Below, one piece after another: positions 51,275 to 59,740 of a DNA stretch of 64,000 nucleotides. The notes beneath the pieces are model-generated. The model was not told the origin of the DNA. It worked only from the letters and a program-made list of their open reading frames with translations, and did no database searches. The stretch spans positions 372,001-436,000 of the forward strand of contig JANQOR010000038.1 of assembly GCA_028285685.1 (NCBI GenBank), written 5' to 3'. Origin of the DNA: Cyclobacteriaceae bacterium (lineage in GTDB: Bacteria > Bacteroidota > Bacteroidia > Cytophagales > Cyclobacteriaceae). Positions within the stretch are counted from its first letter, which is position 1. The number at the start of each line of letters is the position of its first letter. The position numbers and the translations under genes were made by a program.

Positions 51275-52221
51275 ACTTCTGCTCGATTTTTCACCTGAAT
51301 TATCTCAGCAAGAATGCTTATGGCAATTTCCTTGGGCGTTTTGCTTGCAATCTGGAGACCAATAGGTGCATAGACACTACCTAGTCTTTCTTTTTCCACG
51401 CCCTCGTCAACCAAGGCTGCAAATAACTTCTTCACTTTTTCCTTGCTTCCCATCATGCCCAGATACTTAAAATCTCTTGTGATCAGCTCCTTAAGTAGGA
51501 TCTTATCGGTCTGGTATCCAAAGGACATAAGAACCACATAATCATCTTTGCCAGCGGAGATGTAATCGTTGATAGAAGCATAGTCAGACACCTCGATTCT
51601 TTCCGCCCAACGATTTTCAGCCATGGTATTCAGGTTATCCCTGTCGTCATAATTTTTAATCGAGAATCCTATTTCGAATGCAAGTTGAGATAAAGCCAGG
51701 CCCACATGTCCACCTCCGACAACATGAAGTATAGGAAAACGACTGAGATCTTCTTTTAACTGCCAGTGGTCAGCGGTCAGTTCTAAGTGGAATTTCTGTG
51801 TCAATGACTCCTTCTGGTCAAACCCAATACCTACCTGGTCGAAAGTTAATACACCATTATGACCCCAATCAACTAATTCACTAATCAACTTTGAATGCGA
51901 AGAATCTAAAGGATAGAAGGCAATTGTCTGCTCACCGGAACAGATCATCCCTGATCTGTCTTTGGGAATGTCAGATTGATGTATCTGTCGTTTTATGAAA
52001 GGCTCAAAATCTCTCTTTAGCAGATCTGCTTTACATTGCTCCACCAATTTATGCTCCATGATCCCACCACCAATGGATCCAAGCAATTCTTCTTGCTCAT
52101 TGACGACCATTTTGAAGCCTGTTCGGCCAGGACTGCTTCCCTTACTATCAACGACACACAGCAACACCGCCTTTTGCCCCTCCGAAAGCCAATCATTTAT
52201 TTTTGACCAGAATCCCTTCAA
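51271..52221 (-). CDS. xdhC: XdhC-type molybdenum cofactor insertion/sulfuration chaperone
   Basis: 316 residues: an N-terminal XdhC_CoxI domain (VLLCVVDSKGSSPGRTGFKMVV, GSIGGGIMEHKLV) and a C-terminal Rossmann-like domain (LHVVGGGHVGLALSQLAFEIGF, YLGMMGSKEKVKKL, APIGLQIASKTPKEIAISILAEI). XdhC loads sulfurated molybdenum cofactor into xanthine dehydrogenase. The start is a TTG at 52219-52221; no ATG occurs before residue 38, and the TTG start gives the normal family N-terminus (KGFWSKINDWL). Divergent from puuD by 56 bases; its 3' end overlaps the WD40 gene by four bases. Confidence 0.92.
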   Translation of the reverse strand: MKGFWSKINDWLSEGQKAVLLCVVDSKGSSPGRTGFKMVVNEQEELLGSIGGGIMEHKLVEQCKADLLKRDFEPFIKRQIHQSDIPKDRSGMICSGEQTIAFYPLDSSHSKLISELVDWGHNGVLTFDQVGIGFDQKESLTQKFHLELTADHWQLKEDLSRFPILHVVGGGHVGLALSQLAFEIGFSIKNYDDRDNLNTMAENRWAERIEVSDYASINDYISAGKDDYVVLMSFGYQTDKILLKELITRDFKYLGMMGSKEKVKKLFAALVDEGVEKERLGSVYAPIGLQIASKTPKEIAISILAEIIQVKNRAEV

Positions 52222-52277
52222 TTGAGTAGATTTATCATAATCCTTAAAATAAAAAGATTTTTCACCAACTGACCTGG

Positions 52278-53699
52278 ATGATAATACTCTTTCTTATCGG
52301 CTGTCTACTCATTGTTACTGCATCTGTGATCATCCTTACTTATGTGAAAAAATTCATGGAAGTTGAGATTCGCGGGGAGGACTTAACAGAGTACACATAC
52401 GATCTCTCACAGCGGATCGTCTTGGTCGCTCAGATTCGAAGAGTTGTTTTAATCATTGCCTCCGTTCTGCTGGTCGGGTTTCTCGTTTACGAGCTGATCA
52501 AGGATACCCCTATGCAAGGGTTTGTGATGGAGTGGCTTAATCTAATCATTCGATGGGCACACGTGGTAGTAGGGATAATGTGGATTGGAGCGTCTTTTTA
52601 CTTCATTTTTTTAGAAAACAATCTTAACAGGACCGAGGGAGTAAGAGAAGAGCTGGCTGGCAATCTTTGGGCGATTCATGGTGGCGGGTTTTACTTTTTG
52701 GAGAAGTACAAGGTTGCGCCCAAAACACTTCCCAAAACGCTTCATTGGTTTAAGTATGAGGCATATTTTACATGGATTTCTGGATTTACGCTTTTGACCA
52801 TTGTCTATTATATGGATGCTAAATCCTTTTTGATAGACCCCCAGGTGGCAGATCTGCCAGTATCCACAGCAGTTGCGATTGGAATTGGAACCATGATAGT
52901 AGGATGGATAGTGTATGATGTCATGTGTAAGTCTTCCTTGATCAAAAAACCTATACTCTTTGCGATTGTGGGTCTTGTACTACTGATCGGTGTTAGCTAT
53001 TTTCTGTCGACCGTGTTTAGCAGTCGTGCCGCATATATTCACGTTGGAGCATTGATCGGCACTATAATGGCCTGGAATGTCTATTTTGTGATCATTCCTT
53101 CTCAAAAAGCCCTTGTAAAAGCGGCCGTTTTAGGAAAGCCACTTGATCCTTCCTTGGGACAAAAGGCAGGCGAGCGATCACTTCATAATAACTATTTCAC
53201 TTTGCCGGTCATATTCATCATGATTAGCAATCACTTTCCAAGTACGTATGGGCATGAGTTTAACTGGATCATTTTGATCGTACTAACGGTGGCCAGTGCC
53301 GGGATCAAACATTTCTGGAATTTGCTTGAACGTGGAGAACGATCTAGATTTATATTGCCCGTGTCAATCGTTGCATTGCTCTCGCTTGCATTGGTCACTT
53401 CTCCGGCCTTTGAAAAAGCAGGTGACGAATTTGGAGACGTTTCGTTTCAACAGGTTAACGAGATCATTATTTCCCGTTGTGTCCAGTGTCATTCATCAAC
53501 ACCAACTGATGATCAATGGAATTTGGCTCCAAACAATGTCATGTTTGACACGCCCCAACAGGTTCAGTCACAGGCAGAACGTATCATGGTGCGTTCTGTT
53601 CGTACGCAAACGATGCCCCTGGGAAACAAGACCAACATGACGCAAGAAGAGCGAGACTTGATCCGAGCCTGGATATTGCAAGGTGCAAAGATTGACTGA
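52278..53699 (+). CDS. puuD: Membrane urate hydroxylase PuuD with cytochrome c domain
   Basis: 473 residues. The PuuD core (RWAHVVVGIMWIGASFYFIFLENNL, NLWAIHGGGFYF, HWFKYEAYFTWISGFTLL, SLHNNYFTLPVIFIMISNHFP) spans about nine helices with conserved histidines. A C-terminal cytochrome c domain has Cys401-x2-Cys404-His405 and a methionine-bearing tail (TQTMPLGNKTNMT). PuuD enzymes oxidise urate to 5-hydroxyisourate and pass electrons to cytochrome c instead of making H2O2. An extra N-terminal ~80 residues with two hydrophobic segments precede the usual start. The next gene starts within its stop (TGATG). Confidence 0.93.
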   Translation: MIILFLIGCLLIVTASVIILTYVKKFMEVEIRGEDLTEYTYDLSQRIVLVAQIRRVVLIIASVLLVGFLVYELIKDTPMQGFVMEWLNLIIRWAHVVVGIMWIGASFYFIFLENNLNRTEGVREELAGNLWAIHGGGFYFLEKYKVAPKTLPKTLHWFKYEAYFTWISGFTLLTIVYYMDAKSFLIDPQVADLPVSTAVAIGIGTMIVGWIVYDVMCKSSLIKKPILFAIVGLVLLIGVSYFLSTVFSSRAAYIHVGALIGTIMAWNVYFVIIPSQKALVKAAVLGKPLDPSLGQKAGERSLHNNYFTLPVIFIMISNHFPSTYGHEFNWIILIVLTVASAGIKHFWNLLERGERSRFILPVSIVALLSLALVTSPAFEKAGDEFGDVSFQQVNEIIISRCVQCHSSTPTDDQWNLAPNNVMFDTPQQVQSQAERIMVRSVRTQTMPLGNKTNMTQEERDLIRAWILQGAKID

Positions 53700-55048
53700 T
53701 GAAAAAGTTTGGACTTTATAGCAGTCGCGTTTTAATTGCTGATCAGCTAAATGAGGGTACAGTCATTGTTAAAAATGGACAAATAGATGAATTTGTAGCT
53801 GGACCACCGCAAAAGGGAGATTCTTCGATTACTGATCTTGGAGACTGTGTTATTATGCCAGGCCTGATCGACTGCCATGTTCACATAAATGAACCCGGAA
53901 GAGCGGAATGGGAGGGATTTGACACAGCAACCAAGGCAGCCGCGGCTGGTGGAATTACCACCTTAATTGAAATGCCCCTCAATTCGGACCCAGTAACGAC
54001 GACGAGAAAATCTTTTGATGAAAAACTAGTTGCTACAACCGGTAAATTACATGTGAACTGTGGCTTTTGGGGAGGTATTATCCCCCAGAATATCACAGAC
54101 TTAGACGATCTGTTAAAAAGTGGAGTGTTTGGAATTAAAGCTTTTCTGACTCATTCGGGAATTGACGAGTTTCCCAATGTTACAGAAAATGATCTCCGGC
54201 AAGGCCTTCCTATTTTGAAAGAAAACAACGTTCCGCTACTGGTGCATGCCGAAATAGATGCATCTCATGATGGACAACGATTGCTAAGGGAGAATCCGAC
54301 TAGCTATCAAGCTTATCTTGCTTCCAGACCTAAATCCTGGGAAGATGATGCCATTCGTATGCTGATTCAATTGTGCGAGGAATATGATACACCGATCCAC
54401 ATTGTACACTTGTCCTCTTCAAATTCTATTCATCAGCTGGATGAGGCAAAAAGAGCGGGACTACCACTTTCGGTCGAAACTTGCCCGCACTACCTCTTTT
54501 TTAATGCCGAGGAAATAGAAGATGGAAATACCTCATTTAAGTGTGCACCTCCTATTCGTGAGCGAGAAAATAACGAGCAACTTTGGCAGGCAGTGAAAAA
54601 TGGCCTCTTCAGCTTTATTGTTTCAGATCACTCTCCTGCCGTACCGGAAATTAAAGAACTTGAATCCGGAAATCTGGAAAAGGCCTGGGGTGGAGTGCCA
54701 GGTTTGCAGTTCAGCATGCCTGCATTCTGGACAAAAGCTCGAGATCAGGGTTTTTCTATTTCAGATGTTTCTCGATTGATGAGTACGAATGTTGCCGAAT
54801 TTCTGGGAATTGGACATCAAAAAGGAAAAATAGCCAATGGATATGACGCCGACTTGATTGTTTGGGATCCAGAGCATTCATTTGAAGTGACAAGTGAGAT
54901 CATTAACTTCAGGCACAAGATCTCGCCCTATATTGGACGTAGACTCAAAGGTGTGGTTCGGCAAACGTATGTTGGAGGAGATAAGGTTTTCGAAAATGGA
55001 ACGTTCTACGAGTTGTCCAAAGGAAAGGTACTGTTAAGAAATGAGTAA
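53699..55048 (+). CDS. allB: Allantoinase
   Basis: 449 residues. Amidohydrolase signature GLIDCHVHINEPGRAEWEGF (His60, His62), AAAAGGITTLIEMPLNSDP (allantoinase type), carboxylated lysine Lys147 in GIKAFLTHSG, LVHAEID, IHIVHLSSSN and SDHSPAV. It hydrolyses allantoin to allantoate. The start overlaps the puuD stop as TGATG, and allantoicase starts eight bases before its end, so the genes are translationally coupled. Differs from the dihydropyrimidinase at 34533 in these substrate motifs. Confidence 0.95.
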   Translation: MKKFGLYSSRVLIADQLNEGTVIVKNGQIDEFVAGPPQKGDSSITDLGDCVIMPGLIDCHVHINEPGRAEWEGFDTATKAAAAGGITTLIEMPLNSDPVTTTRKSFDEKLVATTGKLHVNCGFWGGIIPQNITDLDDLLKSGVFGIKAFLTHSGIDEFPNVTENDLRQGLPILKENNVPLLVHAEIDASHDGQRLLRENPTSYQAYLASRPKSWEDDAIRMLIQLCEEYDTPIHIVHLSSSNSIHQLDEAKRAGLPLSVETCPHYLFFNAEEIEDGNTSFKCAPPIRERENNEQLWQAVKNGLFSFIVSDHSPAVPEIKELESGNLEKAWGGVPGLQFSMPAFWTKARDQGFSISDVSRLMSTNVAEFLGIGHQKGKIANGYDADLIVWDPEHSFEVTSEIINFRHKISPYIGRRLKGVVRQTYVGGDKVFENGTFYELSKGKVLLRNE

Positions 55049-56021
55049 GAAAAAACCCGCATTTACAGAATTGTTGGACCTTGCTGCTGAAAAACTAGGA
55101 GGTAAGGCTATCTCTTGTTCCGATGACTTTTTCGCCTCAATGGACAATTTAGTCAAACCTGGAAGAGGGATCTTCATTGAAGATAAGTACACAGAGAATG
55201 GAAAGTGGATGGATGGTTGGGAGTCGCGTAGGAAACGCACTGAAGGTCATGACTGGTGTGTTGTTAAGCTTGGAGCTACAGGGGTTATTCGTGGTGTAGA
55301 TGTGGACACGAATCATTTCCTAGGCAATCATCCACCTCACTGTGCGATTGAGGCGTGTTTCTCTGAAGGGGATGATGTGGAGAACGCAGATTGGACCTGG
55401 ATTTTGCCAAAATCAGATCTTCAGCCAGGAAGTCAGCACTTTTTTGAGATTGACAATGATTCGACATTCACGCATGTCAAGCTTCACATCTATCCGGATG
55501 GAGGCGTTGCGAGATTGAAGGTTTATGGAGAAGTGAAAAAGGATTGGGATCAACTTGATAGATCGGAAACTATTGATCTTGCTGCTGCAATCAATGGAGG
55601 AAAGTCCATCCTCTGCAATGATATGTTCTTTAGTCATATGGATAACTTGATCATGCCTGGAAAAGGAGTGAATATGGGTGATGGTTGGGAGACAAAGAGA
55701 AATCGAACTCCTAACAATCGAGATTGGGTTGTTATTCGACTTGCGAAAAAAGGCCTAATCAATAAGATCATGATTGACACGCACCATTTCAAGGGGAATT
55801 ATCCCGATAGCTGTATGATTGAAGGGTGCATTTCGGATACTGATGACACCGGAAGTATGGAATGGCAGACAGTTTTACCACAATCAAAACTACAAGCTCA
55901 TCAGGAGCATCATTTTGAAGAAGAAATTGAAAATCAGGGACCCTTTACGCATGTTCAGCTCAGCATCTTTCCAGACGGAGGGATCAGTAGATTGAGGCTA
56001 TGGGGAACCATTGAAGATTAA
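55041..56021 (+). CDS. alc: Allantoicase
   Basis: 326 residues built of two homologous allantoicase repeats. Each has the pattern LAA...GGKxIxC.D.FF..MDNL..PG.G, a WES/WETKRNR stretch, DWxVxxL, a V/IDTxHFxGNxPxxCxIExC strand and a closing FTHVxLxIxPDGGxxRLRxxG. The halves break at about residue 175. The enzyme cleaves allantoate to ureidoglycolate and urea. No ureidoglycolate lyase follows in this operon. Overlaps allB by eight bases and ends five bases before uraD. Confidence 0.95.
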   Translation: MSKKKPAFTELLDLAAEKLGGKAISCSDDFFASMDNLVKPGRGIFIEDKYTENGKWMDGWESRRKRTEGHDWCVVKLGATGVIRGVDVDTNHFLGNHPPHCAIEACFSEGDDVENADWTWILPKSDLQPGSQHFFEIDNDSTFTHVKLHIYPDGGVARLKVYGEVKKDWDQLDRSETIDLAAAINGGKSILCNDMFFSHMDNLIMPGKGVNMGDGWETKRNRTPNNRDWVVIRLAKKGLINKIMIDTHHFKGNYPDSCMIEGCISDTDDTGSMEWQTVLPQSKLQAHQEHHFEEEIENQGPFTHVQLSIFPDGGISRLRLWGTIED

Positions 56022-56026
56022 CCGCT

Positions 56027-56530
56027 ATGACTTTAAATGAACTAAACCAATTGAATTACGATGAGGCAGCTGCAGCCCTGACGAAATGTTGTGGCTCGTC
56101 CAATTGGGTATCGGAAATGATCCGGAATGGACCCTACGATTCGGAAGAGGCCTTTTTTAAGGCGGCTGAGAAAACGTGGTTCTATTGTTTTGAGAACGAT
56201 TGGCTGGAGGCATTCAAGCATCACCCAAAGATCGGCGATATTGCCAGCCTCGAAAAAAAGTTTGGAAGTACGAGGGAATGGGCGGGTGATGAGCAGCAGA
56301 CGGTACAGATAGCTGATCAGCAAGTTTTGGAAAGGTTGGCAGAACTGAACAAGCAATATGAAGAGAAGTTCGGTTTCATTTTTATTGTTTATGCCACTGG
56401 TAAAGCTGCAGAGGAGATGCTGGTTCTTTTAGAAGAAAGAATGGGTAACGACTATCAACATGAACTTCAGATAGCGATGGGCGAGCAGCATAAGATCACA
56501 ATGCTTAGACTAAAAAAACTACTATCATGA
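56027..56530 (+). CDS. uraD: OHCU decarboxylase
   Basis: 167 residues, helical. The family motif FKHHPKIGD carries the catalytic histidine; TREWAGDEQQTV and FGFIFIVYATGKAAEEML follow, and the final helix has QIAMGEQHKITMLRLKKL. It converts OHCU to S-allantoin, the third step after urate hydroxylation. Its stop overlaps the uraH start (ATGA). Confidence 0.95.
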   Translation: MTLNELNQLNYDEAAAALTKCCGSSNWVSEMIRNGPYDSEEAFFKAAEKTWFYCFENDWLEAFKHHPKIGDIASLEKKFGSTREWAGDEQQTVQIADQQVLERLAELNKQYEEKFGFIFIVYATGKAAEEMLVLLEERMGNDYQHELQIAMGEQHKITMLRLKKLLS

Positions 56531-56865
56531 GCCAGATCACAACGCATGTGCTGGATACTTCCAAAGGTCGCCCGGCTGAAGGTATTCGGATTTCTTTGCA
56601 AAGGCCTGCTGGTACTGATTGGGAAGAGGTTACCTCAGGTGTAACAAACGAAGATGGAAGGATCTCAAATTTTCTCTCCGCGGACCAGGTAATAGAGCCA
56701 GGAGTGTATCGCATGCTGTTTGAAACGGGAGCTTACTTTAAGGGGGATAATGTGGAAGGGTTTTACCCTGAAGTGCCAGTGATCTTTGAGATCAGGGATA
56801 CAGAGCATTATCATATTCCTTTGCTGTTGAACCCGTTTGGGTACTCGACGTACAGAGGTAGTTAA
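56527..56865 (+). CDS. uraH: 5-hydroxyisourate hydrolase (transthyretin-like)
   Basis: 112 residues. Transthyretin-related hallmarks: ITTHVLDTSKGRPAEGI at the start (catalytic His), NEDGRI in the middle, FYPEVPVIFEI, HYHIPLLLNPFGYSTYRGS at the end (the YRGS C-terminal tetrapeptide). It hydrolyses 5-hydroxyisourate to OHCU. Order puuD-allB-alc-uraD-uraH gives the entire urate to ureidoglycolate route in one transcript. Confidence 0.96.
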   Translation: MSQITTHVLDTSKGRPAEGIRISLQRPAGTDWEEVTSGVTNEDGRISNFLSADQVIEPGVYRMLFETGAYFKGDNVEGFYPEVPVIFEIRDTEHYHIPLLLNPFGYSTYRGS

Positions 56866-56874
56866 TGGGTCAAT
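56859..56874. repeat. 16-base intergenic element, copy 2, with AGTTAAT heptads
   Basis: TAGTTAAT-GGGTCAAT begins inside the uraH end and matches 35940-35955 exactly in reverse complement. It runs on into tandem AGTTAAT heptads up to about 56897 (three imperfect copies), just before the DUF6986 start. Similar wording in inverse orientation is at 29689-29718. May be a dispersed short repeat family. Confidence 0.5.
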
Positions 56875-56906
56875 TAGTTAATAGTTAATAGTTAATTAGT
56901 GAGTTG

Positions 56907-58247
56907 ATGAGTCAATCGATACCTGAAAAAGACAAAGAAGCGATTCTTTCAGTTCTGGGAACAGCCAACAAGAAATTTCAGAGCATTTATCCCGGTGATC
57001 GGCCGGAACGTCAGCCGGTACACACCGTTTACGGTGGAGCCGACCTGTTCAAATCTGATTCAGTAGAGAAGATGGGAAAAGTGGCTTTGAATGCCATTCA
57101 TACTTACGCTCCGGATGCAGTGACGTTCGGGAATGCAATGGGAATCAGTGAGGAGGGTGGTCTTGCGAACAATGTTTACGAAAAAGTCATTAGCAAACTA
57201 GAGACCGAGCCAGTAGAAGATTTTCGTATCGATTTCGAGGATGGTTTTGGTAATCGCTCATGGGACGAAGAGGATGATACTGCCGAAAATGCGGCTCTCG
57301 AAGTGGCAAAAGGCATGGAAGCCGGAACGCTACCACCATTTATTGGCATTCGAATTAAGCCATTTACAGAAGATCTCAAGGAACGAGGCGTCCGGACCTT
57401 AGATATTTTTCTAAGCACACTGTCAAAAAAAACCGGCGGAAAGTTACCTGACAATTTCGTTGTGATGCTACCAAAGGTGACAATCCCCGAGCAGGTTTCT
57501 GCACTGATTAGTTTGTTTGATCTTTTAGAAGCAAATACTGCCTTAGCTACTAGCTCACTAAAATGTGAAATGATGGTTGAGACTACCCAGGCCGTTGTAG
57601 ATCCTGACGGGAAAAATCCACTAAAGAAATTTGTAGAAGCAAGTAAGGGACGAATGATTGCCACCGCCTTTGGCACATATGATTATACGGCTTCCAACAA
57701 CATCACTGCCAAATACCAGGACATGGGGCATGGAGTATGTGATTTTGCACACTATGTGATGAAAGTGAGCTTAGGAAGTACGGGAATTTGGCTTTCTGAC
57801 GGTGCAACCAATGTAATGCCAATTGGACCCCATCGAGGAGACAATCTTACGGAGGCCCAGATTAAAGAAAATACTGAGGTTGTGCATCGCACCTGGAAAC
57901 AAGCGTTCGATCACACAAGGCATTCGCTGTGGAAAGGCTTGTACCAGGGATGGGACCTGCATCCTGCCCAGTTTCCCTCGCGCTACGCAGCAGTCTATTC
58001 CTTTTTCCTGGAAAGCTACGCAGATGCTACTCATCGATTGAAGACCTTTGTCGAAAAAGCAGCTCGGGCTACACTGACAGGTGAAGTCTTCGATGATGCC
58101 GCCACCGGACAAGGTCTTCTTAACTATTTCCTCACTGGCTTGAATTGTGGCGCTCTTTCGGAGGAGCAGGTGCTAGCTACTGGGTTGACAATTGAAGAAA
58201 TTCAAACTCGGTCATTCTTGAAAATATTGGAGGGTAGGAGAACGTGA
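56907..58247 (+). CDS. DUF6986 family enzyme, HpcH/HpaI aldolase/citrate-lyase-like barrel
   Basis: 446 residues from the ATG at 56907 (a TTG lies just upstream). The fold is suggested by barrel-like motifs with acidic metal ligands: DFRIDFEDGFGNRSWDEED, VVMLPKVTIPEQVSAL, KCEMMVETTQAVV, IATAFGTYDYTASNNI and RHSLWKGLYQGWDLHPAQFPSRYAAVY. HpcH/HpaI and CitE-like relatives bind Mg2+ and a keto acid or acyl-CoA. Some database names call it 'phosphoenolpyruvate kinase', without clear proof. It closes the urate operon (42 bases after uraH), where the remaining carbon product is ureidoglycolate or glyoxylate, so a glyoxylate-condensing or -releasing role is a fair guess only. Confidence 0.8.
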   Translation: MSQSIPEKDKEAILSVLGTANKKFQSIYPGDRPERQPVHTVYGGADLFKSDSVEKMGKVALNAIHTYAPDAVTFGNAMGISEEGGLANNVYEKVISKLETEPVEDFRIDFEDGFGNRSWDEEDDTAENAALEVAKGMEAGTLPPFIGIRIKPFTEDLKERGVRTLDIFLSTLSKKTGGKLPDNFVVMLPKVTIPEQVSALISLFDLLEANTALATSSLKCEMMVETTQAVVDPDGKNPLKKFVEASKGRMIATAFGTYDYTASNNITAKYQDMGHGVCDFAHYVMKVSLGSTGIWLSDGATNVMPIGPHRGDNLTEAQIKENTEVVHRTWKQAFDHTRHSLWKGLYQGWDLHPAQFPSRYAAVYSFFLESYADATHRLKTFVEKAARATLTGEVFDDAATGQGLLNYFLTGLNCGALSEEQVLATGLTIEEIQTRSFLKILEGRRT

Positions 58248-58267
58248 ATGAAGTTTGTAAGTACGAT

Positions 58268-58912
58268 TTAAATTTTACCTGATTCTTCTGATAAAAACTT
58301 TTCGGCGAGTTCAATAATTTTCCTGTCGGCAGCCAAGTAGTTTCCTGAATTGTACAAGGGCATGGGGTCGTACTCAACCATTAGCTGAATGACTTTAGTG
58401 TACTCTTCACCTGCAATTTCACTTGCCAGTAAAAAAGCCATATCGATCCCTGCAGATACGCCAGCGGCAGTAAGATATTTTCCCTCCCTTACTACTCTTT
58501 GGCGGCTGGGAACAACCCCTAGTTCTCTTAGCCATGGAACAATTTTCCAGTGAGATGTTGCTTTTAGTCCTTTTAAAACTCCTGAGGCCGCCAGTATCAG
58601 TGAACCCGAACACACCGAAGTGGTCCACTGAGTGGTTTGATCAATTTCTCTAATCCAGCTGAGCAACCTGCTATTTTTCATCTCCTTTTCAGTGGAATTG
58701 ACTGAACCCGGAATCAACAGTATGTCGGTACGGTCAATGTCTTCTAGACCGTATTTTGCATTTAGATAAACAGCCTTCGTATCAGAATAGATTTCACCAT
58801 TGTCAAGAGCAACAAGCTTGATGGTTGTATTGGCAAGTCCACGCAAAACTTCATAGGGACCAATTGCATCCAGCATCGTCATGCCGTTGTATATGTATAT
58901 GACAACTTCCAT
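58268..58912 (-). CDS. DJ-1/PfpI family protein (GATase1-like)
   Basis: 214 residues. The flavodoxin-like fold starts VVIYIYNGMTMLDAIGPYEVL; the nucleophile elbow is TSVCSGSLILAASG, with cysteine in the expected place, and GVSAGIDMAFLLASEIAG follows. The nearest known types are isonitrile hydratase and the N-terminal domains of GlxA/AraC regulators, but there is no HTH here. Substrate unknown. It is convergent with the DUF6986 gene, with about 20 bases between stops. Confidence 0.88.
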   Translation of the reverse strand: MEVVIYIYNGMTMLDAIGPYEVLRGLANTTIKLVALDNGEIYSDTKAVYLNAKYGLEDIDRTDILLIPGSVNSTEKEMKNSRLLSWIREIDQTTQWTTSVCSGSLILAASGVLKGLKATSHWKIVPWLRELGVVPSRQRVVREGKYLTAAGVSAGIDMAFLLASEIAGEEYTKVIQLMVEYDPMPLYNSGNYLAADRKIIELAEKFLSEESGKI

Positions 58913-59087
58913 CGATTTCTTCTTGTTTGTGCCGAAGCTACTCTATCACCCCTTATCTAAGGCAGGGAGTATCTCTACATGTAGTTTACATGTGGTGTAT
59001 CTTACTACTGATGAAAAATGCATTGTTTTAATGCGGGTCGTCTGTTTCGATCGTACCAAGGAAGGTATGTCAAGTGTGGCCTCCTGG

Positions 59088-59735
59088 TTAGTTTGCAACA
59101 TTATCTAGATCCATTTGCTTTTGAACTTTGTCTATCTCAGCAACTAGAGGATCAATTTCTTTCTTAACTGCACGTTTGTTCATCCACACGATAAAGGCAT
59201 AGAAAAAGGATAGCCCGACTAGGATCCCCACTTTTTCCATGGTGGAAAATGGGAGGAGGAGGTCCGTAAGGAAATTCGACCAGGAATAGACAGCGGGATC
59301 ACCCAACCCAATGACAAATAAAGTGTTGAGTAAAAAAGGTGGTAAAACATACCAGTACAAAACCGTGTTTAGCAAATGTGCCTGCTTAAGAAGATGATCC
59401 TTCTCGCTTTTTAAAACTTCTTTAAACGATTGTGAAAAATCACTCTTACCATTTTTCTTCACATTCCATAGACGATAGATCACATAGCCAAACCAGAATA
59501 CACCAAATAGGCATGCTGTTTTGGATAGCAGAAATGGAATTTCGTAGGCAAGGTAACTAAAGAAGATAATGCCAACAGATGACGCTGCGGTTTCAATCCA
59601 GTCCCTCTTATGAATGGCTTTTTCAATGTGATGAAGTTTTGCATTTAACTCAATCATCAACTTGGATAAGTCGAATTTGATCTGCTCAGCTTGTGATGAA
59701 TTTCTCCAGATGTCCTTCAATTCTTTTTCTAGCAT
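59088..59735 (-). CDS. Membrane protein encoded with ECF sigma factor
   Basis: 215 residues from the ATG at 59735, five bases after the sigma-factor stop; an in-frame ATG at 59762 would overlap the sigma gene. A helical cytoplasmic N-terminus (LEKELKDIWRNSSQAEQIKFDLSKL, possible coiled coil ~20-45) leads to four hydrophobic segments (about 50-66, 70-87, 126-146, 170-190). The C-terminus is charged (KKEIDPLVAEIDKVQKQMDL). Location fits an anti-sigma factor or sensor, but there is no zinc-binding HxxxCxxC motif of the common anti-sigma type. Function unproven. Confidence 0.7.
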   Translation of the reverse strand: MLEKELKDIWRNSSQAEQIKFDLSKLMIELNAKLHHIEKAIHKRDWIETAASSVGIIFFSYLAYEIPFLLSKTACLFGVFWFGYVIYRLWNVKKNGKSDFSQSFKEVLKSEKDHLLKQAHLLNTVLYWYVLPPFLLNTLFVIGLGDPAVYSWSNFLTDLLLPFSTMEKVGILVGLSFFYAFIVWMNKRAVKKEIDPLVAEIDKVQKQMDLDNVAN

Positions 59736-59740
59736 GTTTT

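Noticed and set aside
34533-55048. Dihydropyrimidinase and allantoinase as duplicate genes of the same function
   Set aside because: Motifs around the metal site and the operon partners differ: AYKGALM with beta-ureidopropionase against IKAFLTHSG with allantoicase.
57176-57676. 166-residue frame antisense to the DUF6986 gene
   Set aside because: Serine/proline-rich composition without a domain, wholly inside a well supported gene.
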